Part shown: positions 24,051 through 35,810 of the stretch, in pieces | Layout of the letters: each line of letters starts with the position of its first letter | How positions within the stretch are numbered: the first letter of the stretch is position 1 | Translations under genes and position numbers: made by a program | Notes under the pieces: model-generated | Database searches by the model: none | What the model saw: the letters and a program-made list of their open reading frames with translations, nothing else | Told to the model about the DNA's origin: nothing | NCBI GenBank assembly: GCA_020736575.1 | Contig: JAGPYM010000002.1 | Span: 434,001-498,000 of the forward strand | DNA length: 64,000 nt | Source of the DNA: Thelonectria olida | Taxonomy: Eukaryota; Ascomycota; Sordariomycetes; Hypocreales; Nectriaceae | Direction of reading: 5' to 3'

Positions 24051-26024
24051 TCAGCGGCTTGCTAGCCCAATTAATACACCCTGAAACGGCTCAATGGTCG
24101 TAAAAATAACCGTCATGATTCCGAAGACGGTCATCGCCAGAGCAGCATATGGAGCTGACCGACTTCTCGTCTCATAGAGGAACGAGACCCCCATCGCTGC
24201 TCCATTGATGCCAACTGCGATACCTGCCGCGATGGTAGCCGGGCTATCCCTGCAAGCCAGCCGGGTTGTCTCTGCCTTCGAGGCATATCTGTCTTCTTGG
24301 TATGAGTCCTCCGAATCCTCGGATGAGTCGCTATCGACCTCTGTTCTCACGCCTAGCTTGCTTAGAGCAAACGGATACGTCAATTGTCCGAGGATACCAT
24401 TGCTTACTACCAGCGCCGCGTTTGCGCCGATGTTTCCACCGACGGCCTCGATAGCGGGCTTTGCTAGGGCAAGCGTTGTACTCCGTGCCGCGAATGACAG
24501 AGCCTCGGGCGTATTAAGCCCGATGAGCCGGCCAGAGAACACCGAGAGAAATACGCTTCCGGCGGCGCAGAGAGTAGACACGAGTATTGTAAGCAAGCCG
24601 GCAGTGCTAAACAATTGGCGCTGGCATTCGTATAACTTGAAGCCCCATATCAGGATGCCACACTCCAAGATGGAAAGAGCTGCGTCCCCGGCCCCGAACC
24701 ATGATGAGGTGCCAGGTGGGAGAGGTTGAGAGGTCGCAGAGGATGTCCAGAGCGTGTATAACGGTGTGCCGCCAGAAAATATATTCAAGACATCTGACAA
24801 GTTCTCGGTCTTGTAAGCAGAGGCCTTCCCTCTTGTGTAGGCCGTCATGAGAAGCGTAGTTATGAGTACTGGGTTCATCAATGTCACCAGCGCATTCTTT
24901 AATTTCAATGGGTGGAAGAAATTTTGGGATTTGCTGCATTTCCGCTGAAATCGGGTCGTCAATACCCAGATGAACCACAGGACGGAACCGTCGAGAATAC
25001 GCTCCTCCTTGGTAGCTGCAGCGACTGGGGCACCAATCAAGAATATGCAAGTAAAGGAAGCGAGGAGAGGGAAGTGTGAGACAAAACTGCTCCATAATGG
25101 CGATGCAGTTGAGGGCTCGGATTGGAGCTCTCGAATCGATAATCTTCGTGCAGGCTCCTCAAAGAGCTCAGATTCGGTGCCAAGCGTTGCACCTCGTAAG
25201 ATCTTTTCACGAACCGAATTTTTCGAGCATAAACAATATCGAAGGGTCCAGTCGGAGGGCCAGCGAACTTTCATGCAAGGTGTTGCCATGGGAGGACGAG
25301 GACAGAAGTCGTTGGGAGCTCGAGGTGTGTAGAGAGTCGCTATGGTCATGACCATGAGCGAAATGGCAAAAACTAAGGTCCATGAGGCCAGGTTTGTAAT
25401 GACTGATGTAACAATTAGTGAAGTCCCTCATCTATGGGCGGGCACGCCGACCGAAGTTGCCAATAATACGACCGATGTCGCGGCTTTTTAGAATCTCTCC
25501 TTCGTTGAGCATAACAAGGGGAATGGGAAAACCAAGACCCAGATGCGAATTGAGAAAGTCGATCTGTCTCGATGTTCAGTATTCATTCTTGCATAAGCGT
25601 CTCTGCATCTGACCTTTGGTTTGATATACTTGAAATACTTTTCGTCGACAGTTCGGGACCACAGGCATACGCTCGTCATAAATGCAAAGGTCAAGACCAT
25701 TCCGCAGATGGATGAGAAGAATTCGAGTTTAGCGGGAGCGAAGACTCGACTAAGGCCCCATATTATGAGCTCGCTGATGAAGAATATGATACAAATCCAT
25801 AGGAACTCCAGTGTCTTGCTGACAGTGAAAGTTAGTCGTCTTCGCCAGACTGTTGGCGGAGCTGTCATGGTTGAAGTGTCTCGGCTTGGTTGAAACAACA
25901 TCTGGGGCCATGGCCTCAGTTGTCCGAGACTGGAGAAAACGAGACGAAAGTGCTCATATGAGTGCCTGAGACAACGGCTTAGACAGCGGAGGACTTTTGC
26001 GATGTTGATGCTGAAGGAGGCCAT
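24051..26024 (-). CDS. LrgA-LrgB fusion membrane protein (PLGG1-like)
   Basis: Exons (minus) 25614-26024, 25452-25563 and 24051-25402, 624 aa. The N-terminal part (about residues 50-220) has LrgA/CidA-type hydrophobic segments with HLGLGFPIPLVML across the exon 2 junction; the C-terminal part is LrgB-like, with SFAARSTTLALAKPAIEAVGGN and IGANAALVVSNGILGQL. In bacteria LrgA and LrgB are separate holin/antiholin-like proteins; in plants the fused chloroplast protein PLGG1 exchanges glycolate and glycerate. A similar small-acid transport role is possible in fungi but unproven. A soluble insert after the LrgB core is acidic and Ser-rich (DSDSSEDSEDSYQED). Donors are GTCAGA and GTCGGC, less common than GTAAGT, but both junctions restore a continuous family alignment. 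Confidence 0.85.
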
Positions 26025-27948
26025 TGTGCAACGGGTGTCGAGGCAACACAGTAGTAAAACGAGATGGAGGACAACAGAAGGCCCTCGAGGTAGTAGCAAA
26101 TTGGTATATCCCCCGGTCGTGATGAGAAAGGCGTTACACATATCCTCACAAGGGGAGGGCAGGTTTAAATGGTCATAGGACTCGGAGGAAGAGCGACTGA
26201 CACGTCATGGGGTGGTCAAGCAAAAGCGGCTTTCCGAAGAGGCGCGATGTTTGCGAGCAAAGAGGTGAATCTCTTGGGCCTGGATGCGCGGAGCGGGTTG
26301 TGATGCGGATGAGCCGCGCTGCCAATGGCAGTTGGCAGCAGCTGGCCGTGTTTTCCTTTCGTCTCAGCTAGCCCCTAGGATGAGGCCAATGTTGGATCCC
26401 ACCATAACGTTTGAAAGAAGACTGCACGTCTACCAGATAGGCACAAGCCCCACTATCGCGGATCAAAAGATGTATCGAACGGACGAGTTGCACCTGGGCA
26501 CCTGCATCGAAACAAACTTGGCTGTCGCCGTTTGTATGAAGTACTTGGTGCGTAGGATACCAGAGACCGGTCTCCGGGAGCGGGATCACAAAAGTTGCCA
26601 CATCGAGGCCCTCCAATCGGACTCTATCCATGGTTGAGAAGCCTATCTATTGGTAGAGTATTGCAATTGGAGGTTTGCTATAGATCGGGCCGTACCCGTG
26701 AGTAATACATAGCTCGTAAACCTGTGACTTGATAACATCAGCCCTGCTTAATCCACTCAGTAAAGACGAAACATTTCAATTCCGAGAGACAAACAATCAT
26801 AGGCCTAGAAATGGCATCGATACCCAATTATAGGTCGAAATGATACTAATAATTGATACACGGAGTCACAACAGTGGATATTTCCCCGGGGGCTTGGAGC
26901 ACAGCAAACGATGCCAGATCAAACCTGGGCGGGGAGAAGCGTGTCGGTATGATGGAACGGCAGTAGAATCGAAAATTTCATGGAGACTCACGGATCCTGG
27001 AAAATAAAGCTGATCAGCCGGGCCCCTGGGTTACAACGTCGACGTTGAGGGACGTGGGACGGGTTGCAAACGGAGAGATGAAGGGGGTGGGCATTTCGGC
27101 GATGGTGTTTGAAGGACGACGAATGATTGGATCAATTGAATTCATCTATTGGATGCCGCTGCTGGGAATTCGATACGAGGTGAGAGAATCGGAGCGAACC
27201 GTGATATATGCTTGAGGAGGAAATCCTGAATAAGCTTGTTGAATGGAAGAGGTCTCTTGCTGGGAGTGGACAAGTTTATCGAGTGAGGTTGTCGTGGGCT
27301 GGGACTTCACGCATGTACCTAAGGCAGTGAAGGAACGAACGAGGGAGCTGGGGCAAGTGGATACCTGGGCTTGCTGCGGCCGTGGTAATGAGGAAGGCGT
27401 GGGTGGATTGGGCACTGAACACCCAGACCTCCCGGCACGCATGCACTGTACCGTGCCACTAACCCAACGCACCAATAGGGCCTTCACAACTACTGACCGC
27501 CCAGGACACTGTCTCGGATCTTGGCCCAACGACGTTTGTTGTTTCCCTTTACTTGAGCAGAACTGAAGTTGTGTTTGTCCACCCGAACAGAAGAGACGCC
27601 ACCAAACGATTCTTGATTTGTTTCAGGTCAAAGGGGCCGCAGTACGAACGCAAAGTCTGATTACCTACCTTCTCATCCCTGGTTGACCTTCATTGAGTCT
27701 TCATTCAACTGATACCTAACCCCCAGAACGGAACGACAGCTACCCGCTCTATCCAGAATTGGCCGCTCCTTTCCTTCTTCTCGCGCTTGTGCACCACGCA
27801 TCCAACCTCTTTGGGACCCATTCCCGGCAAAGTTGGCTTAAGGCATCGCAACAATTCGAGCTGGGGCGTCGTGCGACCTTGATAGCCCTGGGAGAACTGC
27901 CTATTTCCTGGCAAGAAAAACGCCACCTCGCTATTCCACAGGGCCAGA
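26025..27948. other. Divergent intergenic region, LrgAB-like / augmin-like gene
   Basis: About 1.9 kb. A plus-strand frame of 117 codons (26284-26637) has no codon bias or recognisable motif and is not supported. The stretch 26640-26900 is AT-rich. No RNA gene or repeat recognised. Confidence 0.4.
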
Positions 27949-29786
27949 ATGGATCTCAGCCCAGGCGACCATGCCGAGGCCCTGCTGGTCAAGGCTGCCC
28001 GCGTGTACGGCGTCAATGTTGCCAGAGACGACGTGCAGCGGGCCTTGGCCGATCCGGATCGCGGCACCGCTTTTGTCGAATGGACCAATATGCACCTTGC
28101 GTCCGATAGCCTCTTGACGGCTGATGAGTTGGCACTGTAAGCAGAAGCATGTCTCAAAGACAATGTTTCATAAACTTACCATTCTTACTAATATGGCTTG
28201 TTTAGATATACGGCTCTCGACAGGTCCGGCCAGGTTGACAAGTTGGCAGACGCGTACGACTTGGGCGAGGTGCAGGCGGTCAAAGAGGACGACATTAGAG
28301 CTGCCATTGAGGAACTGAATCGATCCACGGCCACAATTTCCAAGCAAACTGAGACCTTGCGCCAGCAGCAGGATGCGCTCTCACGTCTCGTAAAGAAGCG
28401 CGGCGAGAACGAGGCTCAACGCCGTGATCTAGAGTCAACACGATTGCGTAAATCAGAGTCTGAACGGAAGAGACTCGCTGCTCAGGTAACATACTGTGGC
28501 TTGCTAAAATAAGATCGTTAGCTAATACGGAAACAAGGTAGAGGACATGTCACAGAGCCTTGGCTACCGAGTGGCAGACCTAGAGCAACAAATAAAGGAT
28601 GTCAGGACCATCCTCAACGAGACAGTTGATGGCATGTTTCGCTCCGATGATAAGCTTCTTTCTAGTCTCCAGAAGCTCGGCTGGGAACTTGACCAGCAAG
28701 ATCCCGAAGAACAGCAGACGATAGAGAAACTACGCGAGATTTGCATGCGGTACGTTCTCTGCGATGTCTACCTACGCAATTTCATCGCTAACAAACCGAG
28801 TAGCTTCATCAAGACGACTGTTGAGACTCTCCGCACCAGGCTTGATAGAATTTATCTTGAAGCTCTAATTGCCGCTGAACGGTCAGGAGAGAGCAGGTCG
28901 GCCAGCGGAGACGACGTCAAAGCTCTCGAGGAGGAGCTTGAGTCTCTCTACTCCGAAATCCTACCTGTTGCTCAAATGTCGGCCGAGCAAGAGCATCTCG
29001 AGCCAGCACTCAAGTCAACCGACTCTCAGAGTGGACAGAGCTTACGCCGTTCAGCAAAGGCCATCACATATGTTCGTTGCAGTCTTCATACCTTGATTGC
29101 TCTCACTAACATCGTCCTATTAGGTCAACGAATGTCTGGATTATGTGCTCGACAGGATAGACCTTCTTACAGACCGTGTGGAAACACTCAATTCACATCA
29201 AAATGCCACGTCTTCCGCCATCTCTACAGCCAAGAGCGAAATCTCGGCACCCGTTTCTCCCCCCCGAAAGCCAGTTAAACAGACTACGCCCGCCTCGCCT
29301 ATTCGCAAGCCATCTCCCATTAGGATGCGCTCCAACACCACTGGCGGCTCTCGCCGTGGAAACCGAAGGCGATCCTCGGGGATCCAAGACGAACCCGCAA
29401 TGGAGGCCCTCTTGCGCAACCTTGCGCTCATGCTACCACCAGCAGAAGACGCCACCGGCAGTGAGCAGGCCGCCAAACTAGATCGAGTTGTCGCCGAGCG
29501 CTTTCAGAAGACGGACGACATGGCGAGGAATGGCCAGGAGACGTTCGAGAGCACTACAACGTCCAAGTTAGATGATGTCCGCTTAGCCATTCAGCTGCTG
29601 CGGGACAGCATCCTGGCCGAGAGCCCCTTTGGGGAGGTCAGGCTGGTGGATCCAGAGATCGAAGGGTCAATCCACGTCCTAGGCCAGGAAGTCGATAAAG
29701 TCAGAGAGAAGCTAGACGGAGCAGACGCCAAGAAGGGAGCTAAGAGTGTAAAGAAGGACGAATTTGTACAGCGCTGGGCGTCATGA
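27949..29786 (+). CDS. Coiled-coil protein, probable augmin subunit 3 (HAUS3/AugC)
   Basis: Exons 27949-28136, 28206-28485, 28538-28749, 28804-29071 and 29124-29786, 536 aa. The N-terminus (FVEWTNMHLASDSLLTADEL, then YTALDRSG) parallels the HAUS3/Dgt3 signature in which a FLxWF...N-L-x-x-x-E-L-x-x-x-x-x-L-x-x-S-G block precedes long coiled coil. About residues 95-330 are heptad-rich and highly charged. A Pro/Ser/Arg linker (VSPPRKPVKQ to RRSSG) separates a helical C-terminal part. Augmin recruits gamma-tubulin to spindle microtubules; the assignment rests on the N-terminal pattern and architecture, so it could be another coiled-coil protein. Intron 3 (28750-28803) is 54 bases and in frame, but GTACGT, CTAAC and TAG favour removal. 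Confidence 0.72.
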
Positions 29787-30288
29787 AACGAGCATACGGG
29801 GTACCCTTTGGCAATATATCATGCCATTTATGGGGCTCTCCTAAACTACAGCTGCGAGACCGGACGATAGCCACCCAAGGATTAGACAACTTAGACGATG
29901 GAATCAGCTTGGAAAGCCCCCCAAAAACCGCACGCCTGTATTGTGGAGTTGTCTAGTCAAAACTATATCTATGTTTTTCATGAACAGAAATAACGCCTTT
30001 CTCGCAACGATGCCATGCTTCTATGGGTGCGACCACAGGTCCCGCCCGCTCCGAGTGGCCAGTGTTGTCAGATGTCGAGTCCTGGTCCGAAACGGGGTCT
30101 AGGAGGGCCGTTTGTCGTGTTTGTCCGCTCGAGGCCCCCGAAAGTAAAATGGTCTGGTTTATCCTAGCATCATTGTTGGTTGTGTGATGCCATCCACCGT
30201 CTAGGCGCACTCAACCCCGCCCTAGCCTTTGATTGTAATATTTTGGTAACGTGGGATTGTGTCCTCGTCCTGCCCTCTCGGGGCGGCT
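29787..30288. other. Convergent intergenic region
   Basis: About 500 bases between the 3' ends of the augmin-like and FAD synthetase genes. No coding signal. Confidence 0.4.
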
Positions 30289-31434
30289 CTACCGATCTCG
30301 ACCGAGGCGCTCCTCGTCATCGTCACGGAGCTCGTACGCAGGTCGGAACTTTTGCGAGTTATTGTCCACGGCCAGCGCCGGGTTTGGCCGCGTATCCGTC
30401 ACACCGCCCAAGGAGGTGAAGCCCCGGTTGTACAGCTCGCAAAAGGGGATCTGGAGATGGCGGATAAACTATTCGTGCTCTGAGTCAGCAAGCGTCCCTG
30501 TTTTTGGTGTTTCGAGGATCCTGGACAGAACCGCATTGTCCTGCATCACCCGATACAGGGTCCACATGCCCCCTGAGAGATAGACGGACGGGGGAGGAAG
30601 AAAGGCGAGCGTGGGATGGAATGGGGGCAACTTACAGCCCAGATCTCAACGTAATGCCAGTCAATTACGGGGTGCACGCGCATGAATTGCGGCCAGTCTT
30701 TGTCGGTCATGTCAAAGTGTGTCAGCGACTCCGCATGCGGATCAGTGCGCCTGGTGCCCATGAAGATTGCCTTGACCTCGGGGCGCTTCGCGAGGTACTC
30801 CTCCAGGGCGGGTCGCATCTTGGTGGCATAGCGGTCGAGGTCGAGGTGGTACTCCTTGGAGGTTTCGGCGACAAAGTCTTCGACTTCCTGGAAGGGCTTG
30901 GAGGAGACGATGTAGAGAGCCTTGAGGGGCTGAGGGTCGGATGGAGGCTGGGACGAGTCGGACGAGTCGGAATTGGCGGTCGAGGAGGGGTGGACGGCGG
31001 GGAGGCAGGCGAGGATGAGGATGAGGAGGACGAGGCAGTCTTTGCCGCCGTTGTATGAGATGGAGAGGTGTTCGTTCCTAGACGGATCGGAGCAATGGGG
31101 TCAGCAACAGGTCTCGCAACAGATTACTCCAGGGTCGATGGTACGGCAGTGTGTTCTTGGGGAACCACTCACCCATATCAGCGTCTTGGGGGATCACTCA
31201 CCCGTATCGGCGCAGCGCATCCTCAATGACACCATTCGCGATGCGAACCTGGCTTTGGACGTTCGACAGCGTAGGGTCTGTGAGGTTCTCGTCGAGGAAG
31301 GCGAGCACCTTTTGGCGCAGAGTGTAGCATATATCGGGAAGGGGGCGGGCGGTCTTTGCGACGCCGTTGGGGCGAGAGTGAGACTCAGACTCAGACATGA
31401 TGTCGGCGATGTCGGGGATTCGGGATGGGACCAT
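30289..31434 (-). CDS. FAD1: FAD synthetase (FMN adenylyltransferase)
   Basis: Exons (minus) 31202-31434, 30636-31077 and 30289-30468, 284 aa (yeast Fad1 is 306). Joins FMN and ATP to FAD. It belongs to the PAPS-reductase-like fold: the P-loop-like SYNGGKDCLVLL, the flavin/ATP motif GTRRTDP, WPQFMRVHPVIDWHYVEIW, and FIRHLQIPFCELYNRGFTSLG, where the junction EIWA/FIRHL is made by intron 2. A long Ser/Asp-rich insert (SDSSDSSQPPSDP) follows the P-loop. Intron 2 is 167 bases; intron 1 carries a duplicated donor region. A second Met thirteen codons in (MSESES) is an alternative start; the first ATG is used here. Confidence 0.9.
31155..31208 (-). repeat. Tandem near-duplicate spanning the FAD1 5' splice site
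   Basis: Two 25-base copies at 31155-31179 and 31184-31208 differ at three positions and start 29 bases apart. Each contains a GTGAGT donor. The copy at 31184 holds the exon 1/intron 1 junction; the other lies inside the intron and would act as an alternative, frame-shifting donor. Confidence 0.8.
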
Positions 31435-32003
31435 GTGAATGTCTCGGGTGGGTGTAGTGGCGAAGGATGTCGAGTGTCCCGGGAGATGTGAGTTTGGCAG
31501 AGAGAAGAGAGACGCCTTGGAGAAATACTATCGCAAAGTTAAACGGTATGGAGTAAGGTAGGTGGCCTTATAGAGTTGGACGGAGAAGGAGGCTGAGAGT
31601 AGAAGCGGGATCCGACCCGATGGAAGCGCATGGAGAAGGGAGAAACGGCCGCCCCGCATTTTCCGAACCCCGCGGCGGAGGCGCTTTGGCGCGTGGCATG
31701 AGCCGCCCGCAAAGAGGCGCTGCAGCCTCGGTACCGGGAAGCCGAGAACTATGGCGTTGGAAGAGGGGGTTCTAGGTAGGGTTATTTATGGAATTTGTCT
31801 GAGTTTATGGATGTGAAATTGGTTTAGTAGGGAGATACACGCTTCATTCGCTTTCGTACAGGAGGGCAAACCACAGGTGCAATAGTCACCCTATCAGCCA
31901 GCAACACAGATTGAAGTTGTCACCAAGTTACTTCTTGGCAAGTGTCCGTCCCATAGTTCAAACATATACGACAACGAGGAAATCTCTTTGTACGAGAAAC
32001 AGC
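31435..32003. other. FAD1 promoter and 3' flank of the Zn2Cys6 gene
   Basis: About 570 bases between two minus-strand genes. GC-rich around 31620-31720 (several GCGG, GCCGCCC words), AT-richer beyond. No coding signal. Confidence 0.4.
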
Positions 32004-34161
32004 CTAATTCTCACCAAAAGTCGGAAACAGGTTCCAATCCTGATCGAGATCCATGACCAACGGATCAAACCACGGTGTATCCCTCAGAGCATCATCGTGA
32101 AAAGTGTTTTCCCCCATGAATCCAAGGTGCCCCATCATCGGAAACCCCAAGGACGACCCCGTGTACTCAAATGACAGAGGTTCCCCCACGCCACCTGGGT
32201 TACCACTCGAGATGCTTGTCGCTGAGGGTACCTGAGCATCCCCCTGCCAACCCTCATCTACTGAAGGGTCTGAGGTCTGGGTTGTGCGGCGGTGCATGAT
32301 GGTTCCAAAGTATGGAATCAACATCTTATCTTCCTTTCCATGCCACTGAGAATTCGGCCCATCACTGCGGTGCGATGCCATGAGTATCTCGAGGGCACGG
32401 CAGCATTGCGATGATACCTTGCACCCATCTTTCTCGACATCGCCGCCGAGGATAGCTTTCACCCTTGTGAGCAAATCGATATCATCGTCCGAACTTGACA
32501 CAGTCGGCATTTGACCCCATTTCTCGAGTCCAAGAATAAGGACAATTGCACCCATAAAAGAAATGAAGGACGTCGTCTTGCACTCAAAGAGACATGCCCC
32601 ATGGATAGTAGACCGAAGTAGCAAGAACCGCTTCAGCAGTTGCCGAGAAGCTTCTCTGCATGCAAGCCTGCAGATGACTGAGGTCGACGTTGCGGCAGAC
32701 TTTGCCATAAATGGGAGGTAGAGATAGACCCTTATGTGGAAAAAGTAGAACTGCAGCAATACTCTTTCCCTGAGCTCATCGTTTGGTACCAGACCGGAAA
32801 GGCCGTCTGGCACGTTCCACCATGCTTCGGGAAGCAAGGCTGACGCTGAGTCGAGTTGCTCGTCCAGACTGAGTGTTTGAGCCACCGAAGGGTGACCAGG
32901 TACCAGGTTTCTGTCTACAAGTTTGCCCACGACGAGAACTCCCTGTAGAATAAACTTATCCAGTGGAGATTCGTCGTTTGCCACTCTGGAGGCGTAGTAA
33001 TTGTCATTGAAGCCGTGAGGCACACCCAAGAGTAGGCTCGTGAACTTGTCTCCATGATACACCATCCACCAGATGTTGTTGGCGAGAACCCGTTTGGCAT
33101 CATCACGGTAAAGTCCCTAATGGCAATATTAGTATGCCCACGTTACATATGGAGAGATGTCGACCGACTATGAGTTGTGCCACTGCCAATCCCTTTCGCC
33201 ATATAAGCCATGAACGGCGCGGATGGCCGATTTCAGTAAGCGACTTGGCGAGAAAGATGAGGCAATGCATTCCCTCGATAGTAGAAGCGTATTCAAAGTC
33301 CGAAACAACAAGTCTGTCGACGATAGTATATATCCGATGATATCTATTCAAACTACGAGCGTAAGCAGTGGCCAAGGTTCCAAGAAGCGCAGGATTGCTA
33401 CTCGTATAGGTGCGGGCAGCGAATGAAGCCAGCGCCTCGGCAGGCTCGCTCGCGTTGAGATGGGTTTTGAAGCGGAAGCTATGCCACCAGGATCTATCGC
33501 CTGAGAGACGCGACATGATGACGTCGTAATTGGGCATTGCTGAACGGAGGGCTTGGCATACTTCGTTTGCTTTCCGTTGCGAGGACTGGGACATGCCGGG
33601 ACGCCCCATACTCTCTCGCTCATCATGTAGAGCTTGTGACGTCTTCGCAGTTGGTTCATTAGTCTCAGTTCCGGCAGACCAGCACTACATAGTCAATATT
33701 ATTTGTCATTATGGGAAGAAATATGGTGCAAATCCTCACCTCGCTGTCCGCAATAACGGAGATTAGAGGAACTAGACCGCTCTCCGAGTTCACTGGGAGG
33801 TCGGAATCCGAAGTCTCATCCAATACGTTGGAACTGAACTACATTAGTCAAGACCCTTCTATTCAGAATGGAGGTTTTGGTACACGAGGCCATGGGATGG
33901 CTCAGCTTGTGGGACGGCGAACGGCTGTTGGCGTTGGTCGACACATCGGTTTCCACGGACGGCACAAGGCGAGCACACGGGGGAGCCGTGGGAAAAGACG
34001 CAGCGGATCTTGCGTCGGCGGCCTATTCGTAGATGAGCATCTCCGTCTGACAACACGGACGGATTGAACTTACACTCGGTGCAGCTGCGAGTTCCTTTCC
34101 GAACCTTCTTTTCAGACCTCGGAGAAGCAGCTGCTTGTGCGCGAGAAGATGGCTTATCCAT
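32004..34161 (-). CDS. Zn2Cys6 transcription factor with fungal-specific domain
   Basis: Exons (minus) 34074-34161, 33884-34022, 33740-33833, 33169-33684 and 32004-33116, 649 aa. The DNA-binding cluster is complete once intron 1 is removed: CTEC, then RRRKIRC, VCSPC and AVRGNRC, that is C-x2-C-x6-C-x8-C-x2-C-x6-C with basic residues in the first loop. The middle (about residues 250-480) has the helical pattern of the fungal_trans domain (GLYRDDAKRVLANNIWW, SLLLGVPHG). The C-terminus is acidic and aromatic (DPLVMDLDQDWNLFPTFGEN), typical of activation domains. It is divergent from the SDR gene and next to an MDR reductase and a transporter, so a local regulator is plausible but unproven. The exon 2/3 junction uses GTACCA, which alone keeps the frame with the TTCAG acceptor. 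Confidence 0.85.
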
Positions 34162-34571
34162 GACTGAGACGACAAGTGGGAATCGGAGGCCGCCCGGATT
34201 ATTTGGCTGGACTTGCAGAAGGATGAGATATCGTCGGGCGAAACGTCAGATCCGAATTCGTCCGCGGGCATCACATGATCAAACCCAGTGTAAGCTGCTT
34301 CGTTCGTCCGTCAGTCCGTCCACATCCGTCTTTACTCTGACAAAAGTGAATCCTCCATTCGTTTTCTTGCTACCAGTATGTCAGATGATATCCTACCAAC
34401 GGCGGAGCAGTTCGGACGTCGTCGTGATGTCCGGACAAGATTGGACTACAAATATGGTCGCCTTCTCCAAGCAAAGACATTCTTCATCCAGAACAACAGC
34501 TCCTCTGAAGATTCAAAAAATCGAGTCCAGCGAGCACTTTTGCAACACTCAATCGAAAATCGTCATTCAGA
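34162..34571. other. Divergent promoter, Zn2Cys6 gene / SDR
   Basis: About 410 bases shared by the regulator and the SDR gene, so both could be co-controlled. I could not identify a clear paired CGG/CCG site for a Zn2Cys6 protein with confidence. Confidence 0.4.
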
Positions 34572-35564
34572 ATGGCATTGACTTGGCTTGTCACGGGAAC
34601 AACCTCGGGCATTGGAGAAGCCCTCGTCGGTGAAATCCTCGCTCGCGGTGACAAGGTGATCGCTTCTGGCCGCAAGGTTGAGGAGCGACTCGGCCCAAAG
34701 ATCGACAAGTCGGAAAACCTCGTGTTTCTCGAGCTGGACATTACTGAATCCCAAGTTGAAGTCGAGGCCAAAATCAAGAAAGCCTGGCATATATTCGGAT
34801 CGATTGATGTGCTGTTCAACAATGCGGGCTGCACAGGGTTCCGCAGCGCCGAGGAGGCAGAGTAGGTTCATCCTCTACACTTACAACATCTGTGTATATT
34901 CCTGCATCAGAACACTTCTAACGGAGCCAGTAGCGATGCCTTCATCCAGAAGATGTTTCAAGTCAACCTGTTTGGTCCAATGCATCTGACTAGCGCAATC
35001 TTGCCGCTATTCCGCGCCCAAGGCCACGGCTGCGTCACCTTCACCTCTTCCAGTTCAGTTTGGGCGCCCCTTCCCTTCATGGGGCACTACGCGGCTACCA
35101 AAGCTGCATTGAGTGCCTATGTCGAGAGCTTGCACAAGGAGGTCAACCCAATGGGCATTCGATGCGTCGCCATTGAGTGCGGCGGCACTCCCACGCTTCT
35201 CGGACAACCTCGTGGAGAGGAAACGCTGGATCCTCCCGCGATTGATGGCTATTTGCCTCTTTTTGGGGGGGTAATGGAGCTGTTCACGAAAACTCCCTTG
35301 GACAGTTTGCCGGGAGATGTGACGAGAGTCGCCGCGCGCATAGTGGACATTGTCAAACGAGAAGGGATGGCTGCAGGACGACCTTGGGACATTCGCGTGC
35401 CACTGGGCTCGGACGGCTGGGGATTTGCGGCGCAGAAATGCGAGGAACACACGAAAGTGTTGGATAAATGGAAGGATGTCAGCTTCAACACTGACCGGGC
35501 GGGAGAAGTGGCCGACACTACAAAGTTGATGCACAAGTTTACAACTGTGCTCGAGACAATTTAG
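34572..35564 (+). CDS. Short-chain dehydrogenase/reductase (classical SDR)
   Basis: Exons 34572-34861 and 34934-35564, 306 aa. NAD(P)-dependent oxidoreductase. The cofactor motif TGTTSGIG lies at residues 8-15, NNAG follows around 85, the active-site Ser is in FTSSSSVW and the YAATK motif supplies Tyr and Lys. ASGRK after the second strand suggests NADPH preference (basic residue), an inference. The substrate is unknown; the C-terminus resembles fungal SDRs of unknown specificity. It lies head-to-head with the Zn2Cys6 gene and tail-to-tail with the MDR gene, 246 bases away. Confidence 0.9.
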
Positions 35565-35810
35565 TTGATAGCTAGTGAGGTGATCATCAATAACCATGTC
35601 AGAAATTATCCTACAAGCATTGAGTTTCCACAGTCTTGCGCCCTTGCGGTACTTGGATTGTAATGTCACGCAAAGGCGCCGTAGGGTTGATGGACACGGG
35701 TTTTGTATACTTGAACAGTTACATAAGGATAAATATAAATCGATTCTAAACTACAATCTAGCCAACACTGCCCGCTGAAACCAATCCGTCCCTTTGCTCG
35801 ATGTGATAAC

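Noticed and set aside
26284..26637. 117-codon ORF between LrgAB-like and augmin-like genes
   Set aside because: No codon bias, motif or splice context; overlapped by an equally open antisense frame.
30469..30635. Short frame inside FAD1 intron 2 as an extra exon
   Set aside because: Direct joining of EIWA to FIRHL matches the family without any insert; adding the frame would break it.
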